Shown here piece by piece: positions 54,045 to 62,490 of a stretch of DNA of 64,000 nucleotides. The DNA comes from Marinobacter bohaiensis (lineage in GTDB: Bacteria > Pseudomonadota > Gammaproteobacteria > Pseudomonadales > Oleiphilaceae): positions 248,001-312,000 of the forward strand of contig NZ_QGEH01000002.1 of NCBI RefSeq assembly GCF_003258515.1. Direction: 5' to 3'. The position numbers and the translations under genes were made by a program. Each line of letters opens with the position of its first letter. Within the stretch, counting starts at the first letter, position 1. The notes below the pieces were generated by a model. It ran no database searches. It saw only the letters and a list, made by a program, of their open reading frames with translations, and was not told the DNA's origin.

Positions 54045-54545
54045 TCAAGGCAACTTCAGTGACGCCCGTCCATGATCGTTATTGGCGCTGACGATCTTGC
54101 TCATATAGCGGATAAAACGTTCGCGCTCCGCTTTGGTCAACGGCTCGATCGTGCGTTCGTGGGCGCGGCGGGCGCTATCCCCAACCTCGGCGAGCAGCGA
54201 CTCTCCGGCAGGCGTCAGGCGGGCCAGTTGACGGCGGGCGTCTTCCGTACATTTGCGCCGCTCGATCCAGCCAGCCTTATCGAGTCTTCGCAGCACTTCC
54301 GTCGTCGTGGCGCGGTCGATACCGACCCGCTGACCCAGCCGTTTCTGATCCAGCTCGTCCCCCTGCAAAGCCGTCAGCACACTGTACTGGACCGGCGTTA
54401 GCCCATAGGCTTCGCACTCATCGTGGAACAACGCCACGTGAATCTGGTGAAGGCGGCGGATCAGGAAGCCGGGACGCTCCGCGAGAATACCGAGGCGATC
54501 CTCCGGCGCCATCTGCGATGCACTGGCCTTGGCTGTCTTTGGCAT
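54045..54545 (-). CDS. MarR-family regulator of the catabolic island
   Basis: 166 residues. Winged-helix core: GLTPVQYSVLTALQGDELDQKRLGQRVGIDRATTTEVLRRLDKAGWIERRKC with wing TEDARRQLARLTPAGE. The N-terminal 15 residues are polar and not conserved. It is of the HpaR/aromatic-responsive style. As the only regulator in the island it is the natural owner of the three ATTAATCAGTnnACTG sites at 47846, 59076 and 59119. No such site is seen before its own start. Confidence 0.9.
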   Translation of the reverse strand: MPKTAKASASQMAPEDRLGILAERPGFLIRRLHQIHVALFHDECEAYGLTPVQYSVLTALQGDELDQKRLGQRVGIDRATTTEVLRRLDKAGWIERRKCTEDARRQLARLTPAGESLLAEVGDSARRAHERTIEPLTKAERERFIRYMSKIVSANNDHGRASLKLP

Positions 54546-54642
54546 GGGCGGGACCTCTATTTCCTTGTCGAGCCGGATCTAACGGGCGGTCATTGTTACC
54601 TATACCGGCCCGCCAGTGCCAATTAGCAAGTGGATATCGCCG

Positions 54643-55779
54643 TTATAGCAGGCGTCTCAGCCATCGCCTTAAGGCCATCCAGGCCAGCTGGAAAAGCCCC
54701 AGGGATCGGGTCTCCAGAGGCGCCTCACCGGCCATGTGACGGTCAAAATTAGCCTGGAACTGTTCAATCAGCACACTAACGATTTCTTCCACCAGGCCGC
54801 CCCGACTGAACTGGGCCAGAGCCCCACTCATCTCGAAACTGATGGCGACCGTCATCTGGCATTGGGCCTCACCCGCCGCCTCCAGCTGAAACGACAGACT
54901 GCCCTTCGCTCTGGAGTTGGAACGGCTGTCCGAACCCTGGCCGTCCACCCGGCCTTGCCAGGTGTCATCGTCGAACGTCGCGGTCCCTTCACCCGCAATA
55001 CGTGCAGCCACGGGGCCCAGCTTGACGTTGAAGAAACCGGCCAACGTACCGTCGTCGTCCAGACGGGTCAGCTCCGCGCCGGGCAAACAGGCGACGACGG
55101 AGGGCAGCTCGTCACGCAGGACGGTCCAGACGGATGCCGGCGGATGCGGCAGCTCGAACGTCGACTCAATGCGACGCCCATTACCGTCCACCTGACTACG
55201 GGTTGCGGCCCGGCCAGCGGCAGACGCGCCTTCCTCGACCGGTATGGCATCGAGATCACCGAGATCCAGCGTTTCCAGCGCCCCCAATGGGGCGACTTCG
55301 GGTTTCTCGTCCTGATAACCGGCAAGCACGCGCTGGATCGCCCGTACGATACCGACGTAGCCGGTGCACCGACATAGATTGCCGCTCAATTCATAGCGGA
55401 TTCGCTCGTCGTCGATCGTCTGTCCGGCAAACCGGCGGACGATATCCTGGGCCGTAATCAACATGCCCGGGGTGCAAAAACCGCATTGCAACGCATGCTC
55501 TGCCGAAAAAGCCTCACGCAGACGAATCATCACCGAATCGTCGTCGTAGGCCTCGATCGTGCGGATGTTGCTGCCCTCGCAACCTACGGCCCACGCCAGG
55601 CAAGAGCGTACCGGACGCCCATCCCTGACCACCGTACAGGCCCCACAGATGCCCTGCTCACAGCCCACGTGGGTGCCGGTCAACAACAGATCCTCCCGCA
55701 CGAAATCGGCGAGGTTACGCCGCGGCTCGACATCCAGGGGCACCGCCCGGTCGTTGATGGTCACGACTTTACTGTTCAT
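54643..55779 (-). CDS. [2Fe-2S] subunit of a molybdenum hydroxylase fused to a CoxG/SRPBCC domain
   Basis: 378 residues. Residues 1-160 are a complete CoxS/XdhA-type small subunit: plant-type cluster Cys40, Cys45, Cys48, Cys60 and the second cluster Cys99, Cys102, Cys136, Cys138. After a linker, residues about 195-350 are an SRPBCC (CoxG) domain (ESTFELPHPPASVWTVLRDELPSVVACLPGAEL). The end is amphipathic and basic (LAWMALRRWLRRLL), a possible membrane tether. CoxG is normally a separate protein that recruits CO dehydrogenase to the membrane; fusion would keep it in fixed ratio. Last of the three hydroxylase genes, overlapping the FAD subunit by 11 bases. Confidence 0.88.
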   Translation of the reverse strand: MNSKVVTINDRAVPLDVEPRRNLADFVREDLLLTGTHVGCEQGICGACTVVRDGRPVRSCLAWAVGCEGSNIRTIEAYDDDSVMIRLREAFSAEHALQCGFCTPGMLITAQDIVRRFAGQTIDDERIRYELSGNLCRCTGYVGIVRAIQRVLAGYQDEKPEVAPLGALETLDLGDLDAIPVEEGASAAGRAATRSQVDGNGRRIESTFELPHPPASVWTVLRDELPSVVACLPGAELTRLDDDGTLAGFFNVKLGPVAARIAGEGTATFDDDTWQGRVDGQGSDSRSNSRAKGSLSFQLEAAGEAQCQMTVAISFEMSGALAQFSRGGLVEEIVSVLIEQFQANFDRHMAGEAPLETRSLGLFQLAWMALRRWLRRLL

Positions 55780-56584
55780 GGGTCTGACTCCGCTTCAGCG
55801 CCTTGTTCATCACATGCAGGCGAACCGTGATATCCGCCTCCTCCATATCGGGGTACCGTTCGGCCAAGGCGCCGCGCCACGACGCCTGATCGAGCGCATC
55901 GCCGCCCGCCAGCAGCAAGGGCGCTCCCGGCAGCGCGCCGAAAACGACGCGTTGCCCATCCCCGGTCGCGGCACAAAACACCGCCGCCATGGCGTGGGCC
56001 AGCTCGCCGGTCTTGCGGCATAGCTTGAAGTAACCAAAGCGGCTATCGGCGGCCACATCCGGAACAAACACCGCGATCAGCAACTCGTCGGGTGATAACG
56101 CCGTCTGCATGGCGCCGGTCACGAAATCATCGAGGTACATGCGCCGCCGGGCACTTCCCCGCGATGAGGGTCGCTGGAGGATGACCTGTGCGCCCAGGGC
56201 CGTCAGCGTGGTGATCCAGTCCGCAGCCGGGTCGGCATGGGCGAGGCTGCCACCAATGGTGCCGCGACTGCGCACGGCTCGATAGGCAATGCCCCGCGCA
56301 ATCCGCGGCAGGATACCGCCGGTGTTATCCGGCACGAGTCCGTCTTCAATCTCGGCGTGGGTCACTGCCGCGCCGATCAGGACGCCTCCGGTTATTCGTT
56401 GGCAGCCACGCAATTCCCGCAGGATGGCGACGTCCAGCAACGCGTCCGGCCGCGCCAGTCGTAGATTGAGCATGGGACCGAGGGACTGACCACCCGCGAT
56501 GGGTCGCACCTCCCCGGCAGTCATCTTCTGGCAGGCATCGGCAAGATCATCTGCCCGGTGATAGTCAAACGCCTGGGGTTTCAT
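55769..56584 (-). CDS. FAD-binding subunit of a molybdenum hydroxylase (CoxM-like)
   Basis: 271 residues. FAD domain of the vanillyl-alcohol-oxidase type: FDYHRADDLADACQKM at the start, the FAD loops AGGQSLGPMLNLRLARP and TIGGSLAHADPAADW, then the CO-dehydrogenase-flavoprotein C-terminal domain. It passes electrons from the iron-sulfur clusters to the acceptor. Start overlaps the large-subunit stop by four bases. Confidence 0.92.
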   Translation of the reverse strand: MKPQAFDYHRADDLADACQKMTAGEVRPIAGGQSLGPMLNLRLARPDALLDVAILRELRGCQRITGGVLIGAAVTHAEIEDGLVPDNTGGILPRIARGIAYRAVRSRGTIGGSLAHADPAADWITTLTALGAQVILQRPSSRGSARRRMYLDDFVTGAMQTALSPDELLIAVFVPDVAADSRFGYFKLCRKTGELAHAMAAVFCAATGDGQRVVFGALPGAPLLLAGGDALDQASWRGALAERYPDMEEADITVRLHVMNKALKRSQTHEQ

Positions 56585-58983
56585 AATGCGGCCTCCACGG
56601 GGCTGGCCTCTTCCTGGGGCGTAACAGAGGCCCGGGCAATCGCCCGCAGCAGACGCTGCGGTGTCACCGGCACCTCACAGACTTCCGCGCCGAGCGGACG
56701 AAGGGCGTCGTTGACCGCGTTGACGATGGCTGCGGGCGGACCAATCGCACCGCTTTCACCAATGCCCTTCTGACCGAACTCGGTATAGGGCGACGGGGTC
56801 TCCATGTGATCGATCTCCACAGCCGGTACTTCGGTCGCCCCCGGCAAGAGGTAATCCGCCAGCGTCGAGGCGAGAGGCTGGCCATTCCGATCAAACGGCA
56901 TTTCCTCATACAGGGCGGTGCCGATGCCCTGGGCGATGCCGCCGTAGACCTGGCCATCCACGATCATCGGGTTGACCAGAACCCCGCCGTCCTCGACCAC
57001 CACATAATCAAGAATCTCGGTGCTGCCAAGCTCCGGATCCACGGCGACCACGACCGCATGGCATGCGTAGCTGAAGGTGCCGCTGTCCCGGCCGGTCTTG
57101 TACCCCAGGGTGACTTCCAGTCCACCCGAATCGACGTTGTCGGGCAGGTGCTGCGGTTTGAGATACCAGGTACGCGCCACATCATGCAGGCTGACGGTCC
57201 CGTGACCCTGGGTGGTCGATACCACGCCGTCAGCGACCGTGACTGAGTCGACCGGCACATCCAGCAGGCGGGCTCCGATGTTGGCCACTCGCTCTGCCAG
57301 CGTTCGGCAGGCCCTGGCCACCGCACCGCCCGCCATAACCATGCAACGGGACCCCCAGGTGCCGGTGGAATACGGTGTCAAAGCCGTGTCACCGTGAATG
57401 ACCCGGACACGGTCCGTGTCGATGCCGAGTATTTCCTCGGCCACCTGGGCCAATGTGGTTTCCAGGCCCTGGCCGTGGGAATGGATACCCACCCGCACCT
57501 CAAGGGCGCCATCAGGGGTCAGGCGCACGACAGCCTGCTCATGGCCGGGCACCATGGGAATGCCCCATCCGGCATAGACCGACGTACCGTGGGCGGATTG
57601 TTCGCAGAAGATGGCCATGCCGACACCGATCAGCCGACCGTCTTCCTCGGGCGTCTTCTGGCGCTCGCGCACCGCCTTGAGGTCGACGGCCTCCACCGCA
57701 CGACGCAGGCATTCGGGGTAGTCGCCACTGTCGAAATGCTTACCGGTAATATTGTCGAACGGCATGGATTCCGGCCGGATCAGGCATTCCATACGCACAT
57801 CTGAAGGCTCACGTCCCGCCGCCCTTGCCAGCGCATCCATGGTCAGTTCCATGGCAAAACAGACCCCGGTTCGGGCCACACCGCGGTATGGCAGGATCGG
57901 CGGTTTGTTGGTCGCCGTGGATGTGGTACTGCAACGGTAAGCCTTGAAATCGTAGGGCCCGGGCAGGATGCTGGCGACCTGGGCACCTTCCAGACAGGCA
58001 GAAAACGGGTAGGCGGAATACGCACCGGCGTCCACCACGGCTGTCGTGTCCAGGGCCAACAGGCGTCCCTGTTCGTCACCGTAGGCCGTGACGTGATAAT
58101 GGTGCTCGCGGCAATTGGCGTTGGCCGTCAGCTGTTCGCGGCGATCCTCAAGCCAGCGGATCGGACGGCGCAGATGCATTGCCAGCCAGGCGGCGCAGAC
58201 TTCCTCCGGCAACAGAATACCTTTGTAGCCGAAACCGCCGCCGACATCCGGGGCCACCACGCGAATCTGCTCGTGACTCAATCCCAGGCAATCGCACAGG
58301 CCCGTGCGGACGATATGAGGCATCTGGGTCGAGGTGTAGACCTGCAGCTGCTCCAGACGACTGTCCCAAAACGCCACCACGCCGCGCCCCTCCATCGGCG
58401 ACATGCATTGACGTGCGGTACGGTACTTCCGCTCGATCTTGATGGCAGCCTCCCGCCGGACCGACTCGATATCCCCCTCCACCAGCGTGTGCTGGAATAC
58501 ATTGTCGCCCCAGTGGTCATGCACCAGCGGCGCCTCCGGCTTGAGGGCGTCGAGCATGTCGGACACCGCGGGCAGGGTTTCGATATCGAGATCGATGGCA
58601 TCCACCAGGTCTTCGGCGGCGGCCCGGTTCGGGGCGACGCAGGCGGCGATCAATTCACCGACATAACGCACCTTGTCTCCGGCAAGGATCGGTTGCTCCG
58701 ATGACTTGAAGCCGGGCAGGGCGGAGTCCGCGAGAATACCCTTAACACCCGCCAGGTCGCCCGCCGCGAAGACCCGATCGTCGGCGCCGGGTGGCTTGGA
58801 CAACGACTTCAGTTTTCCGTGTGCCACCGGGCTACGCAGGAATGCCAGTTCAAGCATGCCGGGCATGGCTATGTCGCCCACATACTCGCCCCGCCCTCTC
58901 ATATAGCGGTCGTCTTCCTTTCGCACCTTCCTGGCCCCGACACCGCGGGTTACCGGGATTCTGTCAGCTTGCTCGTCTTGCAC
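56581..58983 (-). CDS. Molybdopterin-binding large subunit of a molybdenum hydroxylase
   Basis: 800 residues, xanthine dehydrogenase/CoxL superfamily. Moco loops seen: VVAPDVGGGFGYKG, the active-site loop PYRGVARTG, YSTGTWGSR, and the catalytic glutamate in QKGIGESGAIG. The active loop is not the AYxCSFR of true CO dehydrogenase, so CO is excluded as substrate; the enzyme more likely hydroxylates an N-heterocycle or aldehyde. GTG start at 58983 with GGAGGG upstream. First gene of the leftward operon; divergent from the amidohydrolase across two MarR-type operators. Confidence 0.92.
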   Translation of the reverse strand: MQDEQADRIPVTRGVGARKVRKEDDRYMRGRGEYVGDIAMPGMLELAFLRSPVAHGKLKSLSKPPGADDRVFAAGDLAGVKGILADSALPGFKSSEQPILAGDKVRYVGELIAACVAPNRAAAEDLVDAIDLDIETLPAVSDMLDALKPEAPLVHDHWGDNVFQHTLVEGDIESVRREAAIKIERKYRTARQCMSPMEGRGVVAFWDSRLEQLQVYTSTQMPHIVRTGLCDCLGLSHEQIRVVAPDVGGGFGYKGILLPEEVCAAWLAMHLRRPIRWLEDRREQLTANANCREHHYHVTAYGDEQGRLLALDTTAVVDAGAYSAYPFSACLEGAQVASILPGPYDFKAYRCSTTSTATNKPPILPYRGVARTGVCFAMELTMDALARAAGREPSDVRMECLIRPESMPFDNITGKHFDSGDYPECLRRAVEAVDLKAVRERQKTPEEDGRLIGVGMAIFCEQSAHGTSVYAGWGIPMVPGHEQAVVRLTPDGALEVRVGIHSHGQGLETTLAQVAEEILGIDTDRVRVIHGDTALTPYSTGTWGSRCMVMAGGAVARACRTLAERVANIGARLLDVPVDSVTVADGVVSTTQGHGTVSLHDVARTWYLKPQHLPDNVDSGGLEVTLGYKTGRDSGTFSYACHAVVVAVDPELGSTEILDYVVVEDGGVLVNPMIVDGQVYGGIAQGIGTALYEEMPFDRNGQPLASTLADYLLPGATEVPAVEIDHMETPSPYTEFGQKGIGESGAIGPPAAIVNAVNDALRPLGAEVCEVPVTPQRLLRAIARASVTPQEEASPVEAAL

Positions 58984-59075
58984 CTTCCATCCCTCCGGAA
59001 AATGGCTTCCGCAATCAAAAAATTTCGTCTTCTAAAACGGCAACTTGCTGTAAATAGTAAAAATCAATCCAGTAA

Positions 59076-59094
59076 ATTAATCAGTACACTGTGT
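59076..59094. promoter_or_regulatory. MarR-type operator 2
   Basis: ATTAATCAGTACACTGTGT; identical to operator 1 over its first 16 bases. Confidence 0.7.
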
Positions 59095-59118
59095 ATTTTT
59101 ATGAAATCACTGTATAAC

Positions 59119-59137
59119 ATTAATCAGTGTACTGCAT
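59119..59137. promoter_or_regulatory. MarR-type operator 3
   Basis: ATTAATCAGTGTACTGCAT; same arms as operators 1 and 2 with GT in the centre instead of AC. Confidence 0.65.
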
Positions 59138-59215
59138 ATTTTTTTGAGCCTATCGGCACCTGGGACGGTACAAGGCACGATCCATGCCTGCCGTCGGAGA
59201 AAGAGGAGAATGCTT

Positions 59216-60478
59216 ATGCAAGGCAGACCCTACGATCTGCTGTTGAAAGGGGGTCGCGTCGTCGATCCTGCGCAACGCCTCGACCGCACACTGGACGTCG
59301 CCATCAAGGACGGGCGGATTGCGGCGCTTGAGACCGGCCTGGCACCGGAGCTGGCCAACGAGGTCATCGACGCTGACGGTAAGCTGGTCACCCCTGGCCT
59401 GATCGATACCCATGCCCATATCTTCGAGCACGTCACCGGTCGTTTCGGGCTCAATCCCGACAGCTGTGGCGTCCGTGCCGGCGTTTCCACGCTGGTCGAT
59501 CAGGGCGGTCCCAGCCTGATGACCCTGCCTGCATTCCGCCACTATGTGGCAGAGCCTTCCGCCAGTCGCGTGCTGTGCTTCCTGTCCGCCTATCTAGTGG
59601 GCGGCCTTGAAGGGCACCACTACCCGCAACTCTATAGTCCCGAGGACGTCGACGTTAAGCGCACCATCGAGATCGGTCTCGCCAATCGCGACCTGGTCAA
59701 GGGCATCAAGGCGCATGCGGAGGTCGGCGGCAAGTCCCGCTGGGGCATGGAAGTGATCAAGCAGGCCCGGGACATCGCCCGGGGTATTGGCGTGCCGCTA
59801 TATATCCACCTGGGCCAGCTTTGGCCGGAGGCGGGCAAGGGGATCGACGACCCCGATACGGTGATCGAAGAACTGGTTCCGATCATGCAGGAAGGCGATA
59901 TTCTTGCCCATCCCTTTACCCGTCATCCGGGAGGGTTCATCTCCTGCAAGACCGGCGAACTGCATCCCATCATCCGCGAGGGGCTTGACCGTGGCTTGCG
60001 GGTCGATGTCGGCCATGGCTCCCATTTCAGTTTCGAGATGGCGCAGAAGGTGATCGAAGCCGGCATCCTGCCCAATACGCTGGGCGCCGACATGCACGGC
60101 TATAACACCGACGCCGGTCAGGTAAAGGCGACCAACCGGGAGTCCAACCCGTTCTTCGGCAAGACCCGGTTCTGCCTGACCCATGCCATGACGGAGCTGC
60201 TGGCCCTGGGCATGCCGCTGAAGGACGTGATCGCCACAGCCACCAGCAATGCCGCCGGAATGCTGGGGATCGACGACGAAGTCGGCAGCCTCACGGTCGG
60301 CAAGGTTGCGGATGTTGCGGTGTTGGAGCGGGAAACCGGACGTTTCACACTGTCGGACAACAGCGGCGTGACCGTGGCGGCAACGGAGGCGATTCGCCCG
60401 GTGTTCTCGCTGCGCGAAGGCATCCGCTTTGACGTCGATAGCCCCGTGGTCGTCGAGCCGATGGACCTCGCAAGCTGA
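59216..60478 (+). CDS. Metallo-dependent amidohydrolase/deacetylase
   Basis: 420 residues from ATG 59216 (AGAGGAG seven bases upstream; the ATG six bases earlier is too close). Amidohydrolase superfamily barrel: GLIDTHAHIFE with His66 and His68, the likely carboxylated lysine in GIKAHAEVGG, YIHLGQ, ILAHPFTRH and the closing acid in GADMHGYNTD, so both metals should bind. It belongs to the dihydroorotase-like group annotated amidohydrolase/deacetylase. It would open a cyclic amide or remove an N-acyl group, possibly the product of the adjacent hydroxylase. Three bases separate it from xdhC. Confidence 0.85.
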   Translation: MQGRPYDLLLKGGRVVDPAQRLDRTLDVAIKDGRIAALETGLAPELANEVIDADGKLVTPGLIDTHAHIFEHVTGRFGLNPDSCGVRAGVSTLVDQGGPSLMTLPAFRHYVAEPSASRVLCFLSAYLVGGLEGHHYPQLYSPEDVDVKRTIEIGLANRDLVKGIKAHAEVGGKSRWGMEVIKQARDIARGIGVPLYIHLGQLWPEAGKGIDDPDTVIEELVPIMQEGDILAHPFTRHPGGFISCKTGELHPIIREGLDRGLRVDVGHGSHFSFEMAQKVIEAGILPNTLGADMHGYNTDAGQVKATNRESNPFFGKTRFCLTHAMTELLALGMPLKDVIATATSNAAGMLGIDDEVGSLTVGKVADVAVLERETGRFTLSDNSGVTVAATEAIRPVFSLREGIRFDVDSPVVVEPMDLAS

Positions 60479-60481
60479 GCC

Positions 60482-61468
60482 ATGGACGATGCGTCGGTTC
60501 TGCAGGCTGCCCTGGCGTTCCACCGGCGGGATGGTGGCGTGGCCCTGGTAACCCTGATCAATCGCCAGGGTTCATCGCCCCGCCCGCTGGGCAGCCAGAT
60601 GGCAGTATCGGCGGAGGGAGAATGTGTAGGCAGTCTCACCGGCACCGGTTGCGCGGAGCAACTGATCATCCATGAGGCGCAGGCCGCTCTGACTGCCGGA
60701 GAAAACCGGATCCTGCGCCTGGGTGAAGGATCTCCCTACATCGACATTCGCCTGCCCTGTGGCGCGGGCATCGACCTGCATATCGACACACAGATCGACG
60801 CTGACGTATTGGCTGAGCTAGTCAGGGCTCACGAAGCACGTCATCCCGCTGCGCTGGAAACCGATCGGGACAAGGGAATCCAGCGCTGCACAGCATGCCT
60901 TTCAGACAAACCACTCGCGTCACGCTCTTTCCGACGCTGGCTCTATCCCCCATTGCGTCTTGTGGTGATCGGCCAAGGCGACATTGCCATAGCCCTGAGC
61001 TGTATTGCTATCGCCAGTGGCTACGCCGTCGACATGATCTCACCGGATCAGGCCACGCTGCTGAGCGCCGGTGAAGCAGGGGCCCAAACGACCCGCTTGC
61101 CCACGGCCAATCTCTTCTGCGCGCCGATGCTCGATGCCTGGACTGCCGCCGTCACCCTTTTTCATGACCATGAATGGGAGCTGCCCATCCTCAATACCCT
61201 TCTCAACAGTCCCTGTTTTTATCTGGGCGCGCTGGGAAGTCGCAGTACCCATGCCCAGCGGCTGTCAGCCCTTCATGATTTGGGATGGATCAACGCCGGG
61301 CGGCGTCTGCATGGCCCCGTTGGCCTGGATATCGGGGCACAAACGCCAAATGAAATCGCCCTGTCTATTCTTGCTGAAATAACGCAGAGCTTCCGGGCAA
61401 CGGAACGTCCACTGCTGGAAATCGGGCCAGATTTCGTGCTTAACACCCAAACCACTACGTGCTGGTAG
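60482..61468 (+). CDS. xdhC: XdhC/CoxI-family molybdenum-cofactor maturation protein
   Basis: 328 residues. N-terminal XdhC/CoxI domain (VALVTLINRQGSSPRPLGSQMAVS, GSLTGTGCAEQLI where SGGCVE is usual) and a C-terminal Rossmann-like domain (LRLVVIGQGDIAIALSCIAIASGY, then FYLGALGSRSTHAQRLSAL). XdhC proteins bind molybdenum cofactor and hand the sulfurated form to their hydroxylase. Presence here supports that the enzyme at 54643-58983 is active and of the sulfurated xanthine-dehydrogenase type. Its end overlaps the convergent desaturase gene by 14 bases. Confidence 0.9.
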   Translation: MDDASVLQAALAFHRRDGGVALVTLINRQGSSPRPLGSQMAVSAEGECVGSLTGTGCAEQLIIHEAQAALTAGENRILRLGEGSPYIDIRLPCGAGIDLHIDTQIDADVLAELVRAHEARHPAALETDRDKGIQRCTACLSDKPLASRSFRRWLYPPLRLVVIGQGDIAIALSCIAIASGYAVDMISPDQATLLSAGEAGAQTTRLPTANLFCAPMLDAWTAAVTLFHDHEWELPILNTLLNSPCFYLGALGSRSTHAQRLSALHDLGWINAGRRLHGPVGLDIGAQTPNEIALSILAEITQSFRATERPLLEIGPDFVLNTQTTTCW

Positions 61469-62396
61469 GCCGTGCCGTTGGCCGGGTTTCAGGCGGCTGT
61501 TCCGTCTCTCTCCGCAGCAAGCGGTCTCCGGCATACTCCGGCGGCCCAAACAGCACCCGCCCGCGTTCCTTCAGCGTCAGCCCCGGCGCCACCAGATCCC
61601 GGAACATGTCCCGCCATTCGTGGAAGTTGAGCGTCACCGGGTTGTGGCTGTGGATCTGGCGCGGGATGCCGTAGTCCGGTCGGTCCGCGTCGTCCTCTTC
61701 CACGAAGGTGCCGAACAGGCGGTCCCAGATAATCAGGATGCCGCCGTAATTGCGGTCGATGTACTTCGGATTGCGGCCGTGATGGGCGCGGTGGTGGGAC
61801 GGGGTGTTCAGGATCCATTCCAGCGGGCCCAGTTTGCCCACGGTCTGGGTGTGGATAAAAAACTGGTAGGCGAGGCTGATGGCCACGGCGAAGATCACCG
61901 TCTCCGGCGGAAAGCCGATGAAGACGATGGGCAGCCAGAACAGCCACATGCCGGTGATGGGGTAGGTCACGCTCTGGCGGAAGGCGGTGGAGAGGTTCAG
62001 TTTTTCCGACGAGTGATGCACCACGTGGGAACACCAGAACCAGCGGACGCGGTGGTGGGCGCGATGGAACCAGTAGTAGACGAAATCCTGCACCAGGAAC
62101 AGCAGCGCCACCGACCAGGCGGTAAACGGAATCTCGAACAGGCGCACGTCGAACAGGGCGTTGTACACGACGATGGTGGCCAGGGCGGCGATCACGTCGC
62201 TGGCCTGGTAGAGACCGGCCAGGGTCATGTTGCTGAGCGTATCCGCCCAGGTGTAGCCCGCGCTGGGGTACTCCGTTCGATGCTGACGCAGATGCCGCCA
62301 CTCGCCCGCCATGGCCAGGAAGAAGGCCGGCGCCAGGGCCAGGGTCACCAGGTGCGGGTCGAAGCCCAGCAGGTCGGTCAGGGGGGTCGGGGACAT
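61455..62396 (-). CDS. Sterol desaturase/fatty-acid hydroxylase family membrane protein
   Basis: 313 residues, about five membrane helices, with the histidine clusters of the di-iron membrane oxygenases: WFHRAHHRVRWFW (from His111), HVVHHSSEKLN (His124-128) and PSHHRAHHGRNPKYID later. Products in the family include hydroxylated lipids, ether lipids and carotenoids; the substrate is not predictable. The C-terminal 20 residues are Pro/Thr/Arg-rich. It marks the return to the GC-rich background after the island. Confidence 0.88.
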   Translation of the reverse strand: MSPTPLTDLLGFDPHLVTLALAPAFFLAMAGEWRHLRQHRTEYPSAGYTWADTLSNMTLAGLYQASDVIAALATIVVYNALFDVRLFEIPFTAWSVALLFLVQDFVYYWFHRAHHRVRWFWCSHVVHHSSEKLNLSTAFRQSVTYPITGMWLFWLPIVFIGFPPETVIFAVAISLAYQFFIHTQTVGKLGPLEWILNTPSHHRAHHGRNPKYIDRNYGGILIIWDRLFGTFVEEDDADRPDYGIPRQIHSHNPVTLNFHEWRDMFRDLVAPGLTLKERGRVLFGPPEYAGDRLLRRETEQPPETRPTARPTST

Positions 62397-62490
62397 ACGC
62401 GCTCCAGCTTATCGTTGTACTGGACCCAGTATGTCACCGGAGGGCGTCGGGACCGGTGACCGATCCCGACGTTTTCACTGGCCGATCACG

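Larger units (their letters stand above)
58984..59215. promoter_or_regulatory. Divergent AT-rich promoter region of the island
   Basis: About 230 bases, rich in A and T, between the hydroxylase operon and the amidohydrolase gene. It carries two MarR-type operators 43 bases apart (about four helical turns, so on the same face), placed to control both directions. Confidence 0.65.

Noticed and set aside
54643-58983. Aerobic CO dehydrogenase
   Set aside because: The large subunit lacks AYxCSFR and an amidohydrolase is linked, so CO oxidation is not supported.
61400-61600. Right-hand attachment repeat of the tRNA-Gly end
   Set aside because: No stretch resembling the tRNA 3' end could be found by eye.
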